Positions 13,531 through 24,735 of a stretch of DNA of 64,000 nt are shown piece by piece. The notes under the pieces are model-generated. The model worked only from the letters and a program-made list of their open reading frames with translations, searched no databases and was not told the origin of the DNA. Both the position numbers and the translations under genes were made by a program. This DNA is from Phycomyces nitens (lineage: Eukaryota > Mucoromycota > Mucoromycetes > Mucorales > Phycomycetaceae). Location of the stretch: positions 6,572,001 through 6,636,000 of the forward strand of contig JAHRBC010000002.1 of the NCBI GenBank assembly GCA_022702545.1, in the 5' to 3' direction. Numbering within the stretch: the stretch's first letter is position 1; each line of letters begins with the position of its first letter.

Positions 13531-15040
13531 CATTTTTCTAAAAAAAAATTATTCACATTAATCTATTTTTCCCGTCAGGTTGAATGCTTGAAAGATTAGA
13601 ATAAAGTATATGTATATTTCACAAGAAGAAATCTAAACACTATATAAATAAAAAGCATATCTATTTTTGATGAACTGTAGGACGAAATGAATTCCAGGAA
13701 CAACCGAGAGTGTGTGTGTGTATGTGTATATATATAAAGATATAAATATAGTAATAAATATATAAATGTCTAAATATGATCTATTATACTCAACAAAGGT
13801 AGGACGGATAGTCCATCGATTGGCTGTGGTGCCAAAACTCAAGTATTATAAGCGATAGTTTAGGTAATTCTAATTCTGTCAATGCCTCTTGGGTTTTCTG
13901 TCTTTTTCCTTTTTCCCTTTACACATAACAGCTTGTTTAATACATGGCAATCGTGGAATTGGTATATAAAGAGATGAATGATGATCCGAACCCATTAGAG
14001 AGTTCTCATCTTCATTGATACGCAGCAACCGGGGCAATTGAAAGGATAATGGCAAGATGGCTGAATAACCTAGACATGGCTCAACGGGCTAAATGACATG
14101 GCTGGCTTCAATTAATTGCTGCTATTATTATTACTATTATTACTGATAGAGATATGTATAATAAGTGAGGCTTATGACGTTCATACAGTTGCAAATCTAT
14201 ATTTACGATTTATAATCCAAAGAAATGTTTATGACAAAGAAAAATATACAGAGGTGTTGCTGAGCAAGAAGCGCAGTGAAATCCATCATCACACCGCTAG
14301 AATTACAGCCATATTTTCGATTGACTGGATTCAATGGCCTGCGCTTGCCAGTCTAGTTGAAGAGCATAATAGAGTAAATGGCGTGGGAATAGATTGGTGT
14401 TGATCACAGCCTTGTTTTGGGTGAGCGAGATGTGTGGCAAATGAAGATCATGGAGTGCGTAGCAAGTAATTCTTGCTTTTTGGTCTCATGAATAAATCTT
14501 TCTCTCTTTGCCAATGTCTCTATATCTGTCTATATTATTATTATTATTATTATTATTATTTTATTTGGCTGGTTGAGAATGAGATTGGGTTTCTTATTAC
14601 TAGGGCGTATGCACTCTACAAATATTCCATTATAAAATACAAAAAGGCATGCAAGAAATCCTCTTTTGGACGCGTCTATATTCCACACAATCATCTATGT
14701 GGAATTATTCAAAAATCCGATTCTTATTTATCGGCAGTCAGCTGGAAAGAAAAAAATACTAATAATAATAATATTATATACAACCATTGTATTCAAACAG
14801 CGTGAACTATTTACTTTGCTGATGAAGAAAAAAGACAAGAAAAAAAGCCCCCACCCCCAATGGCTCAACTAATGTCTATTAGATCCAAGCAGGACGAGGC
14901 TGACGCAACAAAAGGGCAATGAAAATTCAAAAGGAATAAAGAAACACGATAATCTGATTTTGATTTCTGCTAAAAGGGTTCCCACAACATCTGTACTCTA
15001 TTCTTGTAACCCTTTTAATTATTCAAAGCCTGGTATATCA

Positions 15041-15076
<36 letters not shown>

Positions 15077-15463
15077 TGATCCTGAGCAACCAAAGCCCCA
15101 CCAAAATACATTTTATAACGTATTTGGTCGAATTACAAGAAGCAGAAATGAAAGAGGCTTGTTTGGTATCCTATTAAACGCAGCTGTTGTGCAACATCGC
15201 TCAGCTCACACTTTTTACCAGGGTTACTCTGTAGGTTAATACGTTTAACCATCAGAGTAGCACAAGACATATGTCAACATACGATTATAAATAAATGTGT
15301 AGCCAAATAAATAAAATAAAATATAAAGGCACACAGGGCAGACTTTGGTACAAAAAAGTTATTAAAATATAAAAAAATGCTTATTTTATTTTATTATGAT
15401 ATTGATATAAATACAATAATAATAATAATAATAATAATAGTAACATATACATGTCTAGAAAGT
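13531..15463. other. Gene-poor AT-rich region
   Basis: No supported gene. It contains (TTA)n runs at about 14129-14142 and 14536-14562, (AT)n at about 15042-15071 and (AAT)n at about 15415-15440. The short open frames here are of low complexity or lack any family mark. Confidence 0.5.
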
Positions 15464-16128
15464 TTATTCATCATCCACAACCGTTGTCTCCAGCCCTACA
15501 ATACACAACACACAACACACACAAATACACAAATACACACAAATATTGTATATAAAATGTGAAAATAATGAGTTCATCTTGATCGCTTCATAGATAGGAA
15601 GATCAGGGACTGGACTATATATATATATATATGTGTAATATATATTGATAGCCAATCCCTGTCCTTCCAACCTCTTGCGCATTCATACTGCCGGAAGTCG
15701 GCTTTGGTTATTGGAATATCATGGTGGATATTGCCCAAAATCCATTTGCCTTCTACCGGACAGCGTATTCAATTTTTGTTCAACTTACCCTTGAAACTAG
15801 GAACAGCCACAAAGCTTATTTGAGAATAGAGCTTAAACTTTGCATCCTCTTCATCATTGCGCTTGCGGGCAATACGAATGCGAACACGGTGAGGTACACT
15901 GCGGATACCACGAGACCAGAGTGACTTGTTGAGGGAAGGATCAATGCGAACATCCTCGGTTCCCATTTGCTTCTTTGCGAATTCCTTTAATGCCTTGATT
16001 GCACAGGGGGTGCGGCGCTTGAAGGATTTGCTGTGAACATGCTTGTGCAAATGAACAGTGTATTCGCGAGTGACGACGTCTGAGAGGGTTGAGCGCTTGG
16101 CTGTCTTTGTAGAGTTGTTTGCAGACAT
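15464..16128 (-). CDS. RPL31: 60S ribosomal protein L31 (eL31)
   Basis: Two exons on the minus strand: 16128-15789 and 15495-15464, with a 293-bp intron near the 3' end, giving 123 residues (the family is about 113-125). Family marks are [52 protein letters not shown] and [14 protein letters not shown]. The last exon adds [10 protein letters not shown], which matches the acidic end usual for this protein. eL31 sits near the polypeptide exit tunnel of the large subunit. The intron carries an (AT)n run. The reading from the donor into the intron (KLNKN) is not coding. Confidence 0.96.
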
Positions 16129-16149
16129 GATGATAATGTGTTGCCGAAT

Positions 16150-16216
16150 AAATGGATGGATGGGAAGGATGGGAAGGATGAATAGATGGATGGATGAATG
16201 AATAGGCAGATGGATG
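16150..16216. repeat. Imperfect GGAT/ATGG tandem repeat upstream of RPL31
   Basis: Runs of ATGGATGG, GGAAGGAT and GATGAATG units within 90 bp upstream of the RPL31 start. It may lie in the 5' UTR or promoter. Confidence 0.7.
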
Positions 16217-19200
16217 GTTGTTGAAATATTATAATAATAATAATTTACGGCTTTCCTGGCTTTTTTCCAAAAATAGAAATAATGTATTTTTTTTTGGCAC
16301 TAAATATGATATTGAATCTCCGGTTTCCCATTTTCTGGTTTGAAAAATGGTTGCCAGGGGGTGATGAGGGATGGAGGAGTGGATTCTACGGCTAGCCAAT
16401 ACCAGAACGACGATTAAAACGTGAGGTTCCTTTATTGTACTAGCTGTATTGATAAAGGATTTTCCAATGATTGACAGCATTACATATGAGATGCAATCTG
16501 TCGATTTTACTGATCATTTAGTATGGAGGATACGTTGTAGCCAAACCAATCATAGCTGAATTGAATTGAGCTGTTGTAATTGGAATAAATACCAAAAAAC
16601 CATGTCCTAAAGATTCCAAGAGACAGTATCGTATAGTGTGGTTGGAATTCTATTGTCCTACAAAAGAGAATACCATACTGATCTAACTTTATTTATTTAT
16701 TTTCTGAATTGTGTAGGTTTCCATGTCATTCACATGTACCCAAGGTCGTTTTCATAATAGATCTATACCATTGAAGCGCAGTAAGACTACAAGTCATTCA
16801 TGATATTTTATTATTACTTAAAAAAAAGTATGCTTGTATACATTTTTTTTTACGTTTTTAAACGCGTATATATTTATACATTACTTGTATTGATTTCGGA
16901 TAACTACATTTTGAGGCAACCATGTCCATAAATAACTCGAAATCTTGCACCTTATTTATATAATAGAAAGTATATTTATTTTTATGTGAGAAAAAAAAAG
17001 TCTAGCAGAAAACATCTTTTATATTCTTTAAAAAGATACAATGCCGTTTGACAATATATTTATGTATGTATGTATGTATATATATAACATGGTTTTGTCC
17101 CATGTAGCAAGCTTATTCTCACTATATTTACATTTGTTTGGATTGCTGAATTATTATTATTATTATTTTGTAGATGGTTGGGAATCTAAATGAATACTGT
17201 CCATCAATGCAAACACAGGGATGAACAAAATGCTCAAAGTATTTTGCCCCACCCCCTTGTTTTCTGTATGAAATATTTGGATTTAATCCGAGAAGATAAA
17301 TAAAAAAATACATCTCGACTGTGATATTGTATTTTGGATTCAAAAAATAAAATAGAGAAAAGGGCGGCCAGAGAAGAACAGCGATTGATTTTGACAGTTG
17401 AGCCTTTTTTTTTTTTGGATTACAGATCTATATTTCAGAGTTCTGTGATGGCTACAAAGGCTTGATCTTTTGGGGTATGTTGGCTGGATTGTCATGGTTG
17501 AGCATTTATTTGAAGCTTGGATATGCACGCAATTATGTGCTCACAAGAACTTACAACGATGAATAGGTTTTGATTGATCAGCCCTGTACATCAATCTCTC
17601 TTATATATATATATATATATAAATATATATATATCCTCCCAGATCACAACAGCAAGATATAGTATGTATTAATTTGTTTTATTTTTAGGTGGCAGCCACA
17701 AATAGAAAGAGAGAGATAGAGAGAGATAGAGATAGAGATAACGTACCTTTTGGATCAAATATCCATTGATACTGTTACAATATATTTGAAGTCAAAGATA
17801 CCGTGAGTGGTGTAGAATAATATTACTTCTTTAGTGCAATACCGCTTCAGCCATTTAGATCAAGATGAATTATTATTATTATTATTATTTTGAAATAGAA
17901 TATAATACACCACCAGTTGTGGCTGTACAAGGTTTAGACGGCACTCCAATGAATTTTTTTTTTATCTTTGGCAAGATATGTGTGCTTTGTAAGACCTTGT
18001 GGGAAAAAAAATACTAAAAAAAGGTCTATCAAACCAAAAAGTCTGAAAGTACGCGAGAGTCTTGATTTATAAAGAATGGTGTGTAGATGTACAATTTCAG
18101 TAAATGGCCATGTTGAATTTCTTTATCAAATACCAGCCACCATTTTGGTTGTCATGGTATCTTGTGGATCGGGTCAAGGATGCTGCGGTTCGCACTTGTA
18201 TATTTTGCGGCTCGGACTAATGCATCTTGAAAAATGTTTGACGCCACAAATGCCATGGAATCTTATTTGGCTTATATCAAACACTCGAGGTCTGCAAAAG
18301 TGGTTGGCTATTTGTTCATTATTATGGATCCATACGGACAAATAGCAATTCAAGGTAGTATACTGATGATTCATATCATCCCAACAAGTGCGCCAGATCC
18401 AACGTGAGAACAGTCAATCTGCAGCAAGCCACGCCAAAAAAAAAGACAAAAAAAAAAACTAAATATACATTCTAGTTACAATATCATCTCAATGGGTATA
18501 CAACTTTTTTTTTGCATTTCAAGATACACAAATATTTATTGCAGAGAGACATTGAGGAAAAAAAAAACCCCTGTATTATCCTTTTATCGGCTCAAGAGAC
18601 ATAAAGGGGTTTCTTGAAAGGTGGGTTCAGATTAGATTTTTAAAAAATATTGTGCGGTATTTTAGTTAAATGCTACATTTAGTATTATTATTATTATTCA
18701 ATTTCAATATCTGGTCGTTCTTTTACCATTATCGACAGAGAAATGGAATCTGTAATTGAAAGGCACTGCTCTTCTTTTCCAAAGACGCATTTATATATAT
18801 TGGTGCTATAAATACTAAAGGCACTTTTCAAATCAAATAGAGCCAATCAATTGCCCATTTGGTTATTGCAAAATCAAAACCAAAAAAAAAAAGTTCAATC
18901 ATTTACAGAGTAATCATGCACCCATTATGGCTCACAAAGTACCGTGAAACCAAGAATGATTGATGAACATTTATGAAATATATAAAAAAAAGGGAACCCC
19001 AACGAGCATGCATCTTCTCATCTCATCATATTACTTGCCAATGCAGCCCAATCCCAGACTTGATAATAAATTACCATGGCTAGATTTATATTGATAATTA
19101 ACCTTTATATATATATCCAATTCCCTGTTTTGTTTTGTACAATATTACTAGACATAAAATGCTGAAAGAGATGGATCTCTCTCTCTCTTTTTTATATATT

Positions 19201-20751
19201 AATTGCCTAAAATGATGCTGGTAGATATAACTTTATCGGATTGTTGAGATCACAGGCATGATCTACCAAATACAGGTACAGTGACAATCATTTTGGAACC
19301 AAAGAACAGGTACAGCTCTCTTGGTTAAAGTCCCTTTAATCAAAGCCCCCCTGTTTAATAATAATAATAATAATAATAATAAGACATCTTTAATTGATGA
19401 AGTTGTTTTGCATGAGAAAACATTCTTGTTATAATTTGGAAAGAGTCTGAGAATATTTTTCAATAACAATCGTTTGGTCTAGTGTGAATGGTCCATCACA
19501 GGCTAGAAATATGATACCTGTTAATTAATGAAAGATCTTTTGACTGTGCTCTTGAATAACAAGAAATAATAATAATATTATTATTATAGAGCCAATCTAT
19601 AGAAATCCATTGGATACAAAGCCAAAAAAAAAACAGATTTGGAAATATATAAATCTTGTATATTTATTTATACTACTTGACGACTATTTGTAGTGCCTAT
19701 TTATTGCTAACATTGATTAAGCTGGTTGAAATAATAAACAGGTTGAAGAATTGATTGAAAAAAATCCAAGTCATAAAGCCATAATTATCTTTATTCAAAA
19801 GCACATTCATTTCAAAAAAAAATAAGATTTCGATAGCATTGTTTTTTTTATGAGCAGTAAAAAAGCGGTATATAGCCACCCAGAGTTTGCTTTATGAGAT
19901 GGCTTGTTCTCTATCTCAATGTACCCTTGTAACTATCTTACATATCATCTCCAAGTAAATGTAGTATAATATTTTAAAAGTTTCTATCCCAGCAAAAAAA
20001 CCATCTTTTTGTTTTTGTTTGGTTTGTCCAAGCATACATCGTATCAGGCTGATTTTCTGATTTTTTTTGCCGGCTATCATAGAATCAATTGACACCATTA
20101 TAATCATCTTACTTGATAACACAAGGATAAATATTCTCTATCTGTTTATATAAAGAAAGTACATGTCAATAAAACCTTTATTATATCTCAAAACTAGAAT
20201 CAGCCAATCTAACATGTTCCAACGGCATACATTTAATTTGATCATCGATGAAGGATAATCAACTAGATATATGAATGCTCATATCAATATCTTTGCTCTC
20301 CGGATTTTACTAAATATACAGCTAGTGGCCTTGATGCCTATAGTCCAAAATACCAATTGGCAAACTGCTTGAATATAAATATCACAATACTGAGAATTGA
20401 TTCAAAATCTCATCTATTTCAATCAAAAAAAAACATGTCTCGGTATGTAATTTGACCAACCCTAAATGAAAGCTAAACTTTATAGTGCCTTGCTAAATAT
20501 ATGGAGAATAAAACATTAACATTTGTCTGGTTCTTACTAAATTATAAAGCATGTTTTTTTGGACAGCTAGGTTAGTCCTTGCATTATAATAGAACCGGCT
20601 TTATTACACAAACATTTAATAGGTTCGAGACTTGCGCCAAAATATTTAAGGGTGGCGCAAGATACTTGAGAGTAACCATTTGTTTCTAGATTTTGTGGAT
20701 AGATCTAGTTACTTTACATAAGAGATCGATCGAGAATTGGCAGTATTGCGA
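16217..20751. other. Long gene-poor AT-rich region
   Basis: About 4.5 kb with no gene I can support. Microsatellites include (ATGT)n near 17060, (AT)n near 17602-17633, GAGATA units near 17708-17740 and several TTA runs. The ORF at 18076-18345 lacks any recognisable motif and was not called. Confidence 0.5.
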
Positions 20752-20800
20752 TTGGTTTTGATATTGGTTTTGATATTGGTTTTGATATTGGTTTTGATTT
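20752..20800. repeat. 12-bp tandem repeat
   Basis: The unit GATATTGGTTTT (with GATTGGTTTT at the start) is repeated about four times. It directly borders the left end of the inverted LTR-like repeat. Confidence 0.85.
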
Positions 20801-20835
20801 TATGCATTGTTAAACTTTGAATGGTTTTTGTTGTT

Positions 20836-21182
20836 GGTTTTAGGGTGATAAAAACAATAAAAAAAAGTAGTAATGGAGATATAGACAGTAAGTGAGTACT
20901 TTGAGACTGTATGTAAGCTTGTCTTTATCAAGATACAAAATGCGCCGTTCTTTACATACTCTTTCAATCTGCTAATATACAAGATCTTGGACTTCCTGAT
21001 ACGTGGGGTCTTTTATCACATTAAGATATTAGATGGAGTAAGCTGCTGAGCTCAACATCCATGTTATTATTATTCTGATGCATTGCTATATCTTGTCTAT
21101 CGTATCTTATTAACTCTTAGCTATTGTGTACTCATAGCTTATGGATATGTATATTTTACATTAATAAGGCTGGATCACCACA
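20836..21182 (-). repeat. LTR-like repeat, family 1, copy 1
   Basis: On the minus strand it begins TGTGGTGATCCAGCC and ends near CACCCTAAAAC. It shares most of its length with the copies at 21491-21841 and 26634-26967. Each holds a TATATAAAG-like box or its remains and, except for this copy, a clear AATAAAG, so the layout is that of a solo LTR (TG start, promoter, poly-A signal). I found no clear target-site duplication, so an LTR origin is inferred. Confidence 0.65.
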
Positions 21183-21490
21183 CATCTGGAAATTTATAGG
21201 CATAAAGTGTATCTTATGTAGTCTGTATAATAAAAGCAAAACATCTATTCAGTATGAGATTGACCTATCTTTATACTTTTGTAAATCTAGCGATATATTA
21301 TCCATGAAAAACAATACTTTTCTGATATTCTCTTATACTTATCCACTCTTTGGTCAGATCTTCTCTTAACCGCTTTACTGTCTTGGGTTTGGTTTACCTT
21401 GATGCATATTATCCTCCAACCTACTTCAGTTGGTTTGTGTGGTATACATACCACAGCAGAGTGGAATACAAAATCCAAGGCTGATTCCCG
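21183..21490. repeat. Dispersed repeat also found upstream of F-box gene A
   Basis: This block matches 24281-24545 in the same orientation, through motifs such as GGCATAAAGTGTATCTT, CTAGCGATATATTATCC and GCTTTACTGTCTTGGG. The two copies bracket F-box gene A as direct repeats about 3.1 kb apart. From 21438 on it reads as a palindromic start (TGTGGTATACATACCACA) of a second LTR-like family, also seen at about 24488 and 26438, and is cut at 21491 by family 1. Confidence 0.7.
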
Positions 21491-21841
21491 TGTGGTGATC
21501 CAGCCTTATTAATGTAAAATATACATATACATAAGCTATAAGTACAGATTAACTGAGAGTTAATAAGGTAAGATAAACGAATTATAGTAATACATCGAAA
21601 TAATAGTAACATGGATGTTGAGCTCAGAAGCTTACTCCATCTAATATCTTAATGTGATAAAAGACCCCTACATATCAGGAAGTCAAAGATATTTTGTAAC
21701 AGCAGATTGAAAGAGTATATAAAGAACGGCACATTTTGTATCTTGATAAAGACAAGCTTACATACAGTCTCAAAGTACTTACTTACTGTCTATATCTCCA
21801 TTACTACTATTTTTTTTTATTGTTTTTATCACCCTAGAACA
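21491..21841 (+). repeat. LTR-like repeat, family 1, copy 2, abutting gene A
   Basis: Begins TGTGGTGATCCAGCC and ends about CCCTAGAACA. It is in inverted orientation to copy 1. It holds TATATAAAGAACGG and a following GATAAAGACAAG. Its right end runs into the 3' end of F-box gene A and overlaps that gene's stop codon (21834-21836). Confidence 0.7.
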
Positions 21842-23642
21842 CAGCTTCAACTACATAGCCAAGATTTATCTTTGTATATCCAAAAACACAACTATTGTCC
21901 CAACTCTTATACGGCTTTTTTCTCTTTTGATCACGAGCTCTCTTGAAAGTGATTATTTTGTTTTCCTCATAGTTTGAGACGAATTTCTGGATACGGGATG
22001 TTTGCTTTTTTGAGAGCGTCCACATACAAAGAGACCCATAGTCGTAAAACCCTTTATAATAAGCTTTGACAGATGGGCCACCAACGACAACCGGCAAGAA
22101 ATTTGGATCGTAATCTTGGTTTGGAGTAATATCTTCAACTGGTCGAGTAATAACAGTTATATTTTTATAGTCTGGGCACTTGTTGTTGTCTCGTATAATA
22201 AATGATACCCATTCCAGAGACAATTTCTCAAGGCGGGCGTAGGTCATATCAATAAACTGGCACCCAGGTGTCGTAAAATTGCCGTATACTGATGAATATT
22301 TGAAATGCAACACACTCAAACTTCTGCAGTGGAAGGACAGAAACCGGAGAACATCTGATGTAATTTTTGAATCGTCCACTATAAATGACTGGAGCTCAAA
22401 TCTCTGTGAATTGTAGAGTTCGTCTTTAACTTTGACATCAGTGTTTTTGAGTTCAAGTGATTTCAAGCGAGGCGCTGCACACAGGAGAGTATCAATTTCA
22501 AAAAGCGTGACAGTTTCGATAGTCAGTTTAACTAGATTGCAAAGGCTGTACTTTATATCTGCAAGGTCGATTGGGGTTGAATATGTATTTAGACATTTCA
22601 GACTAAATGATTCGATGGTGTTTGAGAATCCTCCAAGATAAACTTCTGTGACATGTTTAGGAATTTCACGAGTATTATCAGAAGAAGTGATGTGATATGG
22701 CATGTTGATGTCAATCGATACGTACTTTAATGGCATATTGTGAAAATGGATTATATCCCAAAAAAGTATGTGAGTTTTCTCAATAAAATTGCGATTTTCA
22801 AGGTTTAACTTTGTTAGGTGTTGAAATGGCAGAGGCACTTGTTGGAATAATGCTATCGTATCGCTCCTTTCTTCATCGCTTTCAGGTAGAATGCTTGATG
22901 TACACAATTCAATTGTGTGTAGATTCGGATATTTGCGAGCAAAATAACATAGCCATCGATGGTCTGTGTTTCCAGAAGTAATGTTCAGGCTTCCTATATT
23001 TGTGGCTGGCGATACTTTTTTCATACGTTCAATGTCTGTTTCGGATAGAGTCAATAGATTCAAACTTAATTTCAAATATCCAAGGTGGTTTAAATATGAG
23101 TGAATGGCTTCAAAGTCGTCTAATGAAAATGATACTGGTGTTGTGTTCTTGTATTCATTAAGGATCTCCAGTCGTCTTAAGAGGGGTAAACACAGAAGCA
23201 TTTTAACAAGCTTATTCTTGAAGTCAGGCACACGTATCTGGTCAAATTCAATACGAATTTCTGACAATGACCGCCAATCATTCCAGTTGGTAGTAACTCC
23301 AAAGTTGTCTGGAATTATGGAATTTTGGTGAAAGTAAATATACCTTAAATTCGGAAAGGTGTGTTGCAGTATGTAGAGTTCTTCGTCTTTTGCTAGGGTA
23401 TAACAGTTTAATTCCAAATATCGTACGAGTAATCGAGTTTTTAGGCAAGGTGGTTGATTATCTTGGGGAGGATTAACAAGGTCGTCTAATAAGTGTCGGT
23501 TTATCACTAGATCAGAGTATAGGGAATCCTGAAAGACACCTTTCCATGATTTGCAAACTAGAGAGCAAGCTTTTTTGTCCTTGAAAGAAAGAAATTCCGT
23601 GAATTGTTCTATAACTTCTTGGGGAAAGTCTGATAATAGCAT
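21834..23642 (-). CDS. F-box/leucine-rich-repeat protein, paralogue A
   Basis: Intronless, 602 residues, ATG at 23642. The F-box lies at about residues 1-45 (LPxEVIEQ-like start, then ACSLVCKSWKGVF). Degenerate leucine-rich repeats follow, with signature blocks DHRWLCYFARKYPNLHT, VLRFLSFHC and GNFTTPGCQFIDMTY shared by all six paralogues. F-box proteins bind Skp1 and bring substrates to an SCF ubiquitin ligase; the LRR part selects the substrate. The front half is closest to paralogue C, the back half (from about residue 365, LFEIDTLLCAAPRLKSLEL) to D and F, so it looks chimeric. The C-terminus (GYVVEAVF) is about 20 residues shorter than in D or F because the frame ends in the LTR-like repeat. 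Confidence 0.85.
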   Translation of the reverse strand: MLLSDFPQEVIEQFTEFLSFKDKKACSLVCKSWKGVFQDSLYSDLVINRHLLDDLVNPPQDNQPPCLKTRLLVRYLELNCYTLAKDEELYILQHTFPNLRYIYFHQNSIIPDNFGVTTNWNDWRSLSEIRIEFDQIRVPDFKNKLVKMLLCLPLLRRLEILNEYKNTTPVSFSLDDFEAIHSYLNHLGYLKLSLNLLTLSETDIERMKKVSPATNIGSLNITSGNTDHRWLCYFARKYPNLHTIELCTSSILPESDEERSDTIALFQQVPLPFQHLTKLNLENRNFIEKTHILFWDIIHFHNMPLKYVSIDINMPYHITSSDNTREIPKHVTEVYLGGFSNTIESFSLKCLNTYSTPIDLADIKYSLCNLVKLTIETVTLFEIDTLLCAAPRLKSLELKNTDVKVKDELYNSQRFELQSFIVDDSKITSDVLRFLSFHCRSLSVLHFKYSSVYGNFTTPGCQFIDMTYARLEKLSLEWVSFIIRDNNKCPDYKNITVITRPVEDITPNQDYDPNFLPVVVGGPSVKAYYKGFYDYGSLCMWTLSKKQTSRIQKFVSNYEENKIITFKRARDQKRKKPYKSWDNSCVFGYTKINLGYVVEAVF

Positions 23643-23870
23643 GAAAAAATAGATATTTGGAATATAGAGATACTGGAAAGAAAAGATTTAAGACTTTTAT
23701 GAATTCGAATGTGAGTAAAAACAAAGGAGGCTTAGTGTATTGTAGGACAGAGGTACAACCCGCAGTAAGTGGAACTTGAGAATATACAAGCTCGCTGTTC
23801 TTGTACTTCTTACTTTGGATGACTTTTAGTTTCTGTGTTCAAGATATAAAGTATTGGTTTTATTACTAAA
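23643..23870 (-). promoter_or_regulatory. Shared proximal promoter module of the F-box family, gene A copy
   Basis: On the minus strand this block matches the sequence just upstream of genes C, D and F, including a CTGTCCTACAATA box (here with TCC/GCC variants nearby), CTAAGCCTCC, a CACATTCGAATTCAT block and TATTCCAAATAT right before the ATG. Conservation outside the coding region suggests promoter or 5' UTR, or simply joint duplication. Confidence 0.6.
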
Positions 23871-24487
23871 GCATAGCTACTATCTTTGTAAACCATCAGT
23901 ACCATAAAGATATTTGTCAATTGTCTCGAATGGCTAACACAGCTAGAGGGTTAGTGGTTTGGCTCACTCTGGGACTTTATTGATATTTGTCCTGGGTATT
24001 GACCTTATGTTTTGGTTGGACTATTGACAGATGGAGATAATGCGGCAAGTGGTTAAGCTTACATGTCAAAGTATGGATAAATGTATGGTCAAGTTATATT
24101 CTTTCTAAAATGGGGTTGTCTGTAGACTATTAGGTTTTTAGACTTGGATATAAGTATTGTTAATGAAGGGTTACTAGAAAATATTGTATGATTGTAAGCC
24201 CGGGCATAAGGTGTAAATAAAAGACATTTCTTTACATTGCTCTTATTCTTAATATATACAAGCAATGGATCTAGCAATTTATAGGCATAAAGTGTATCTT
24301 TTGTAGTCTTTATAACGAGAGCAAAACATATATTCAATATGAGATTGACCTACCTTTATATTTTTATAAATCTAGCGATATATTATCCATGAAAAACAAT
24401 ACGTTTCAGATCTTCTCTTAACCGCTTTACTGTCTTGGGTTTGGTTTATCTCGACGCATATTCTCATCCAACTTATTTCTGTCAATT
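23871..24487. repeat. Far-upstream flank shared by F-box genes A and D
   Basis: Read on the minus strand, this matches about 39410-39900 upstream of gene D, in the same order and orientation relative to the gene. Shared parts include GCCATTCGAGACAAT, the ACATTTATCCATACTTTGACATGTAAGC block and ACAATATTTTCTAGTAACCC. So at least 1 kb of upstream sequence was copied along with the gene. The part from 24281 on is the direct repeat of 21183-21437. Confidence 0.65.
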
Positions 24488-24735
24488 TGTATGATACACA
24501 TACCACAGCAGAATGGAATACAAAATCCAAGGATGATTCCCGGTTACTTCTTGCTTATGATTCTGGGAATTCACCATTTCAATAGTTACACACCAGGCAC
24601 ACACACACTTTATACTGCTACAGTGATGACTATCCATTACAAAACAGAGACTCTGACTACAAGAGAATTTGATTAATAGTATACACACAATTATAATAAT
24701 CTTTTCTTTAATAAATAACACTTGCAGTATTCATA
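24488..24735. repeat. LTR-like repeat, family 2
   Basis: Starts near ACACATACCACAGCAGAATGG and ends near TTTAATAAATAACACTTGCAG. Related partial copies are at 21438-21490, 26438-26633 and about 33320-33480; the last ends TTTAATAAAGAACACTAGTAG. The poly-A-like signal near the end suggests a solo LTR, but borders are uncertain. Confidence 0.5.

Noticed and set aside
18076..18345. 89-codon frame in the gene-poor region
   Set aside because: No family motif, odd composition, no neighbouring exon or promoter signal.
16217..20751. Possible tRNA or other RNA gene in the gene-poor stretch
   Set aside because: I looked for A-box and B-box like sequences and cloverleaf arms by eye and found none that hold together; a covariance-model search would be needed to be sure.
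20836..21841. Inverted pair of LTR-like repeats read as one transposon with terminal inverted repeats
   Set aside because: The 308 bp between them match a dispersed flank sequence present elsewhere without these ends, and a third copy stands alone at 26634, so two separate insertions fit better.
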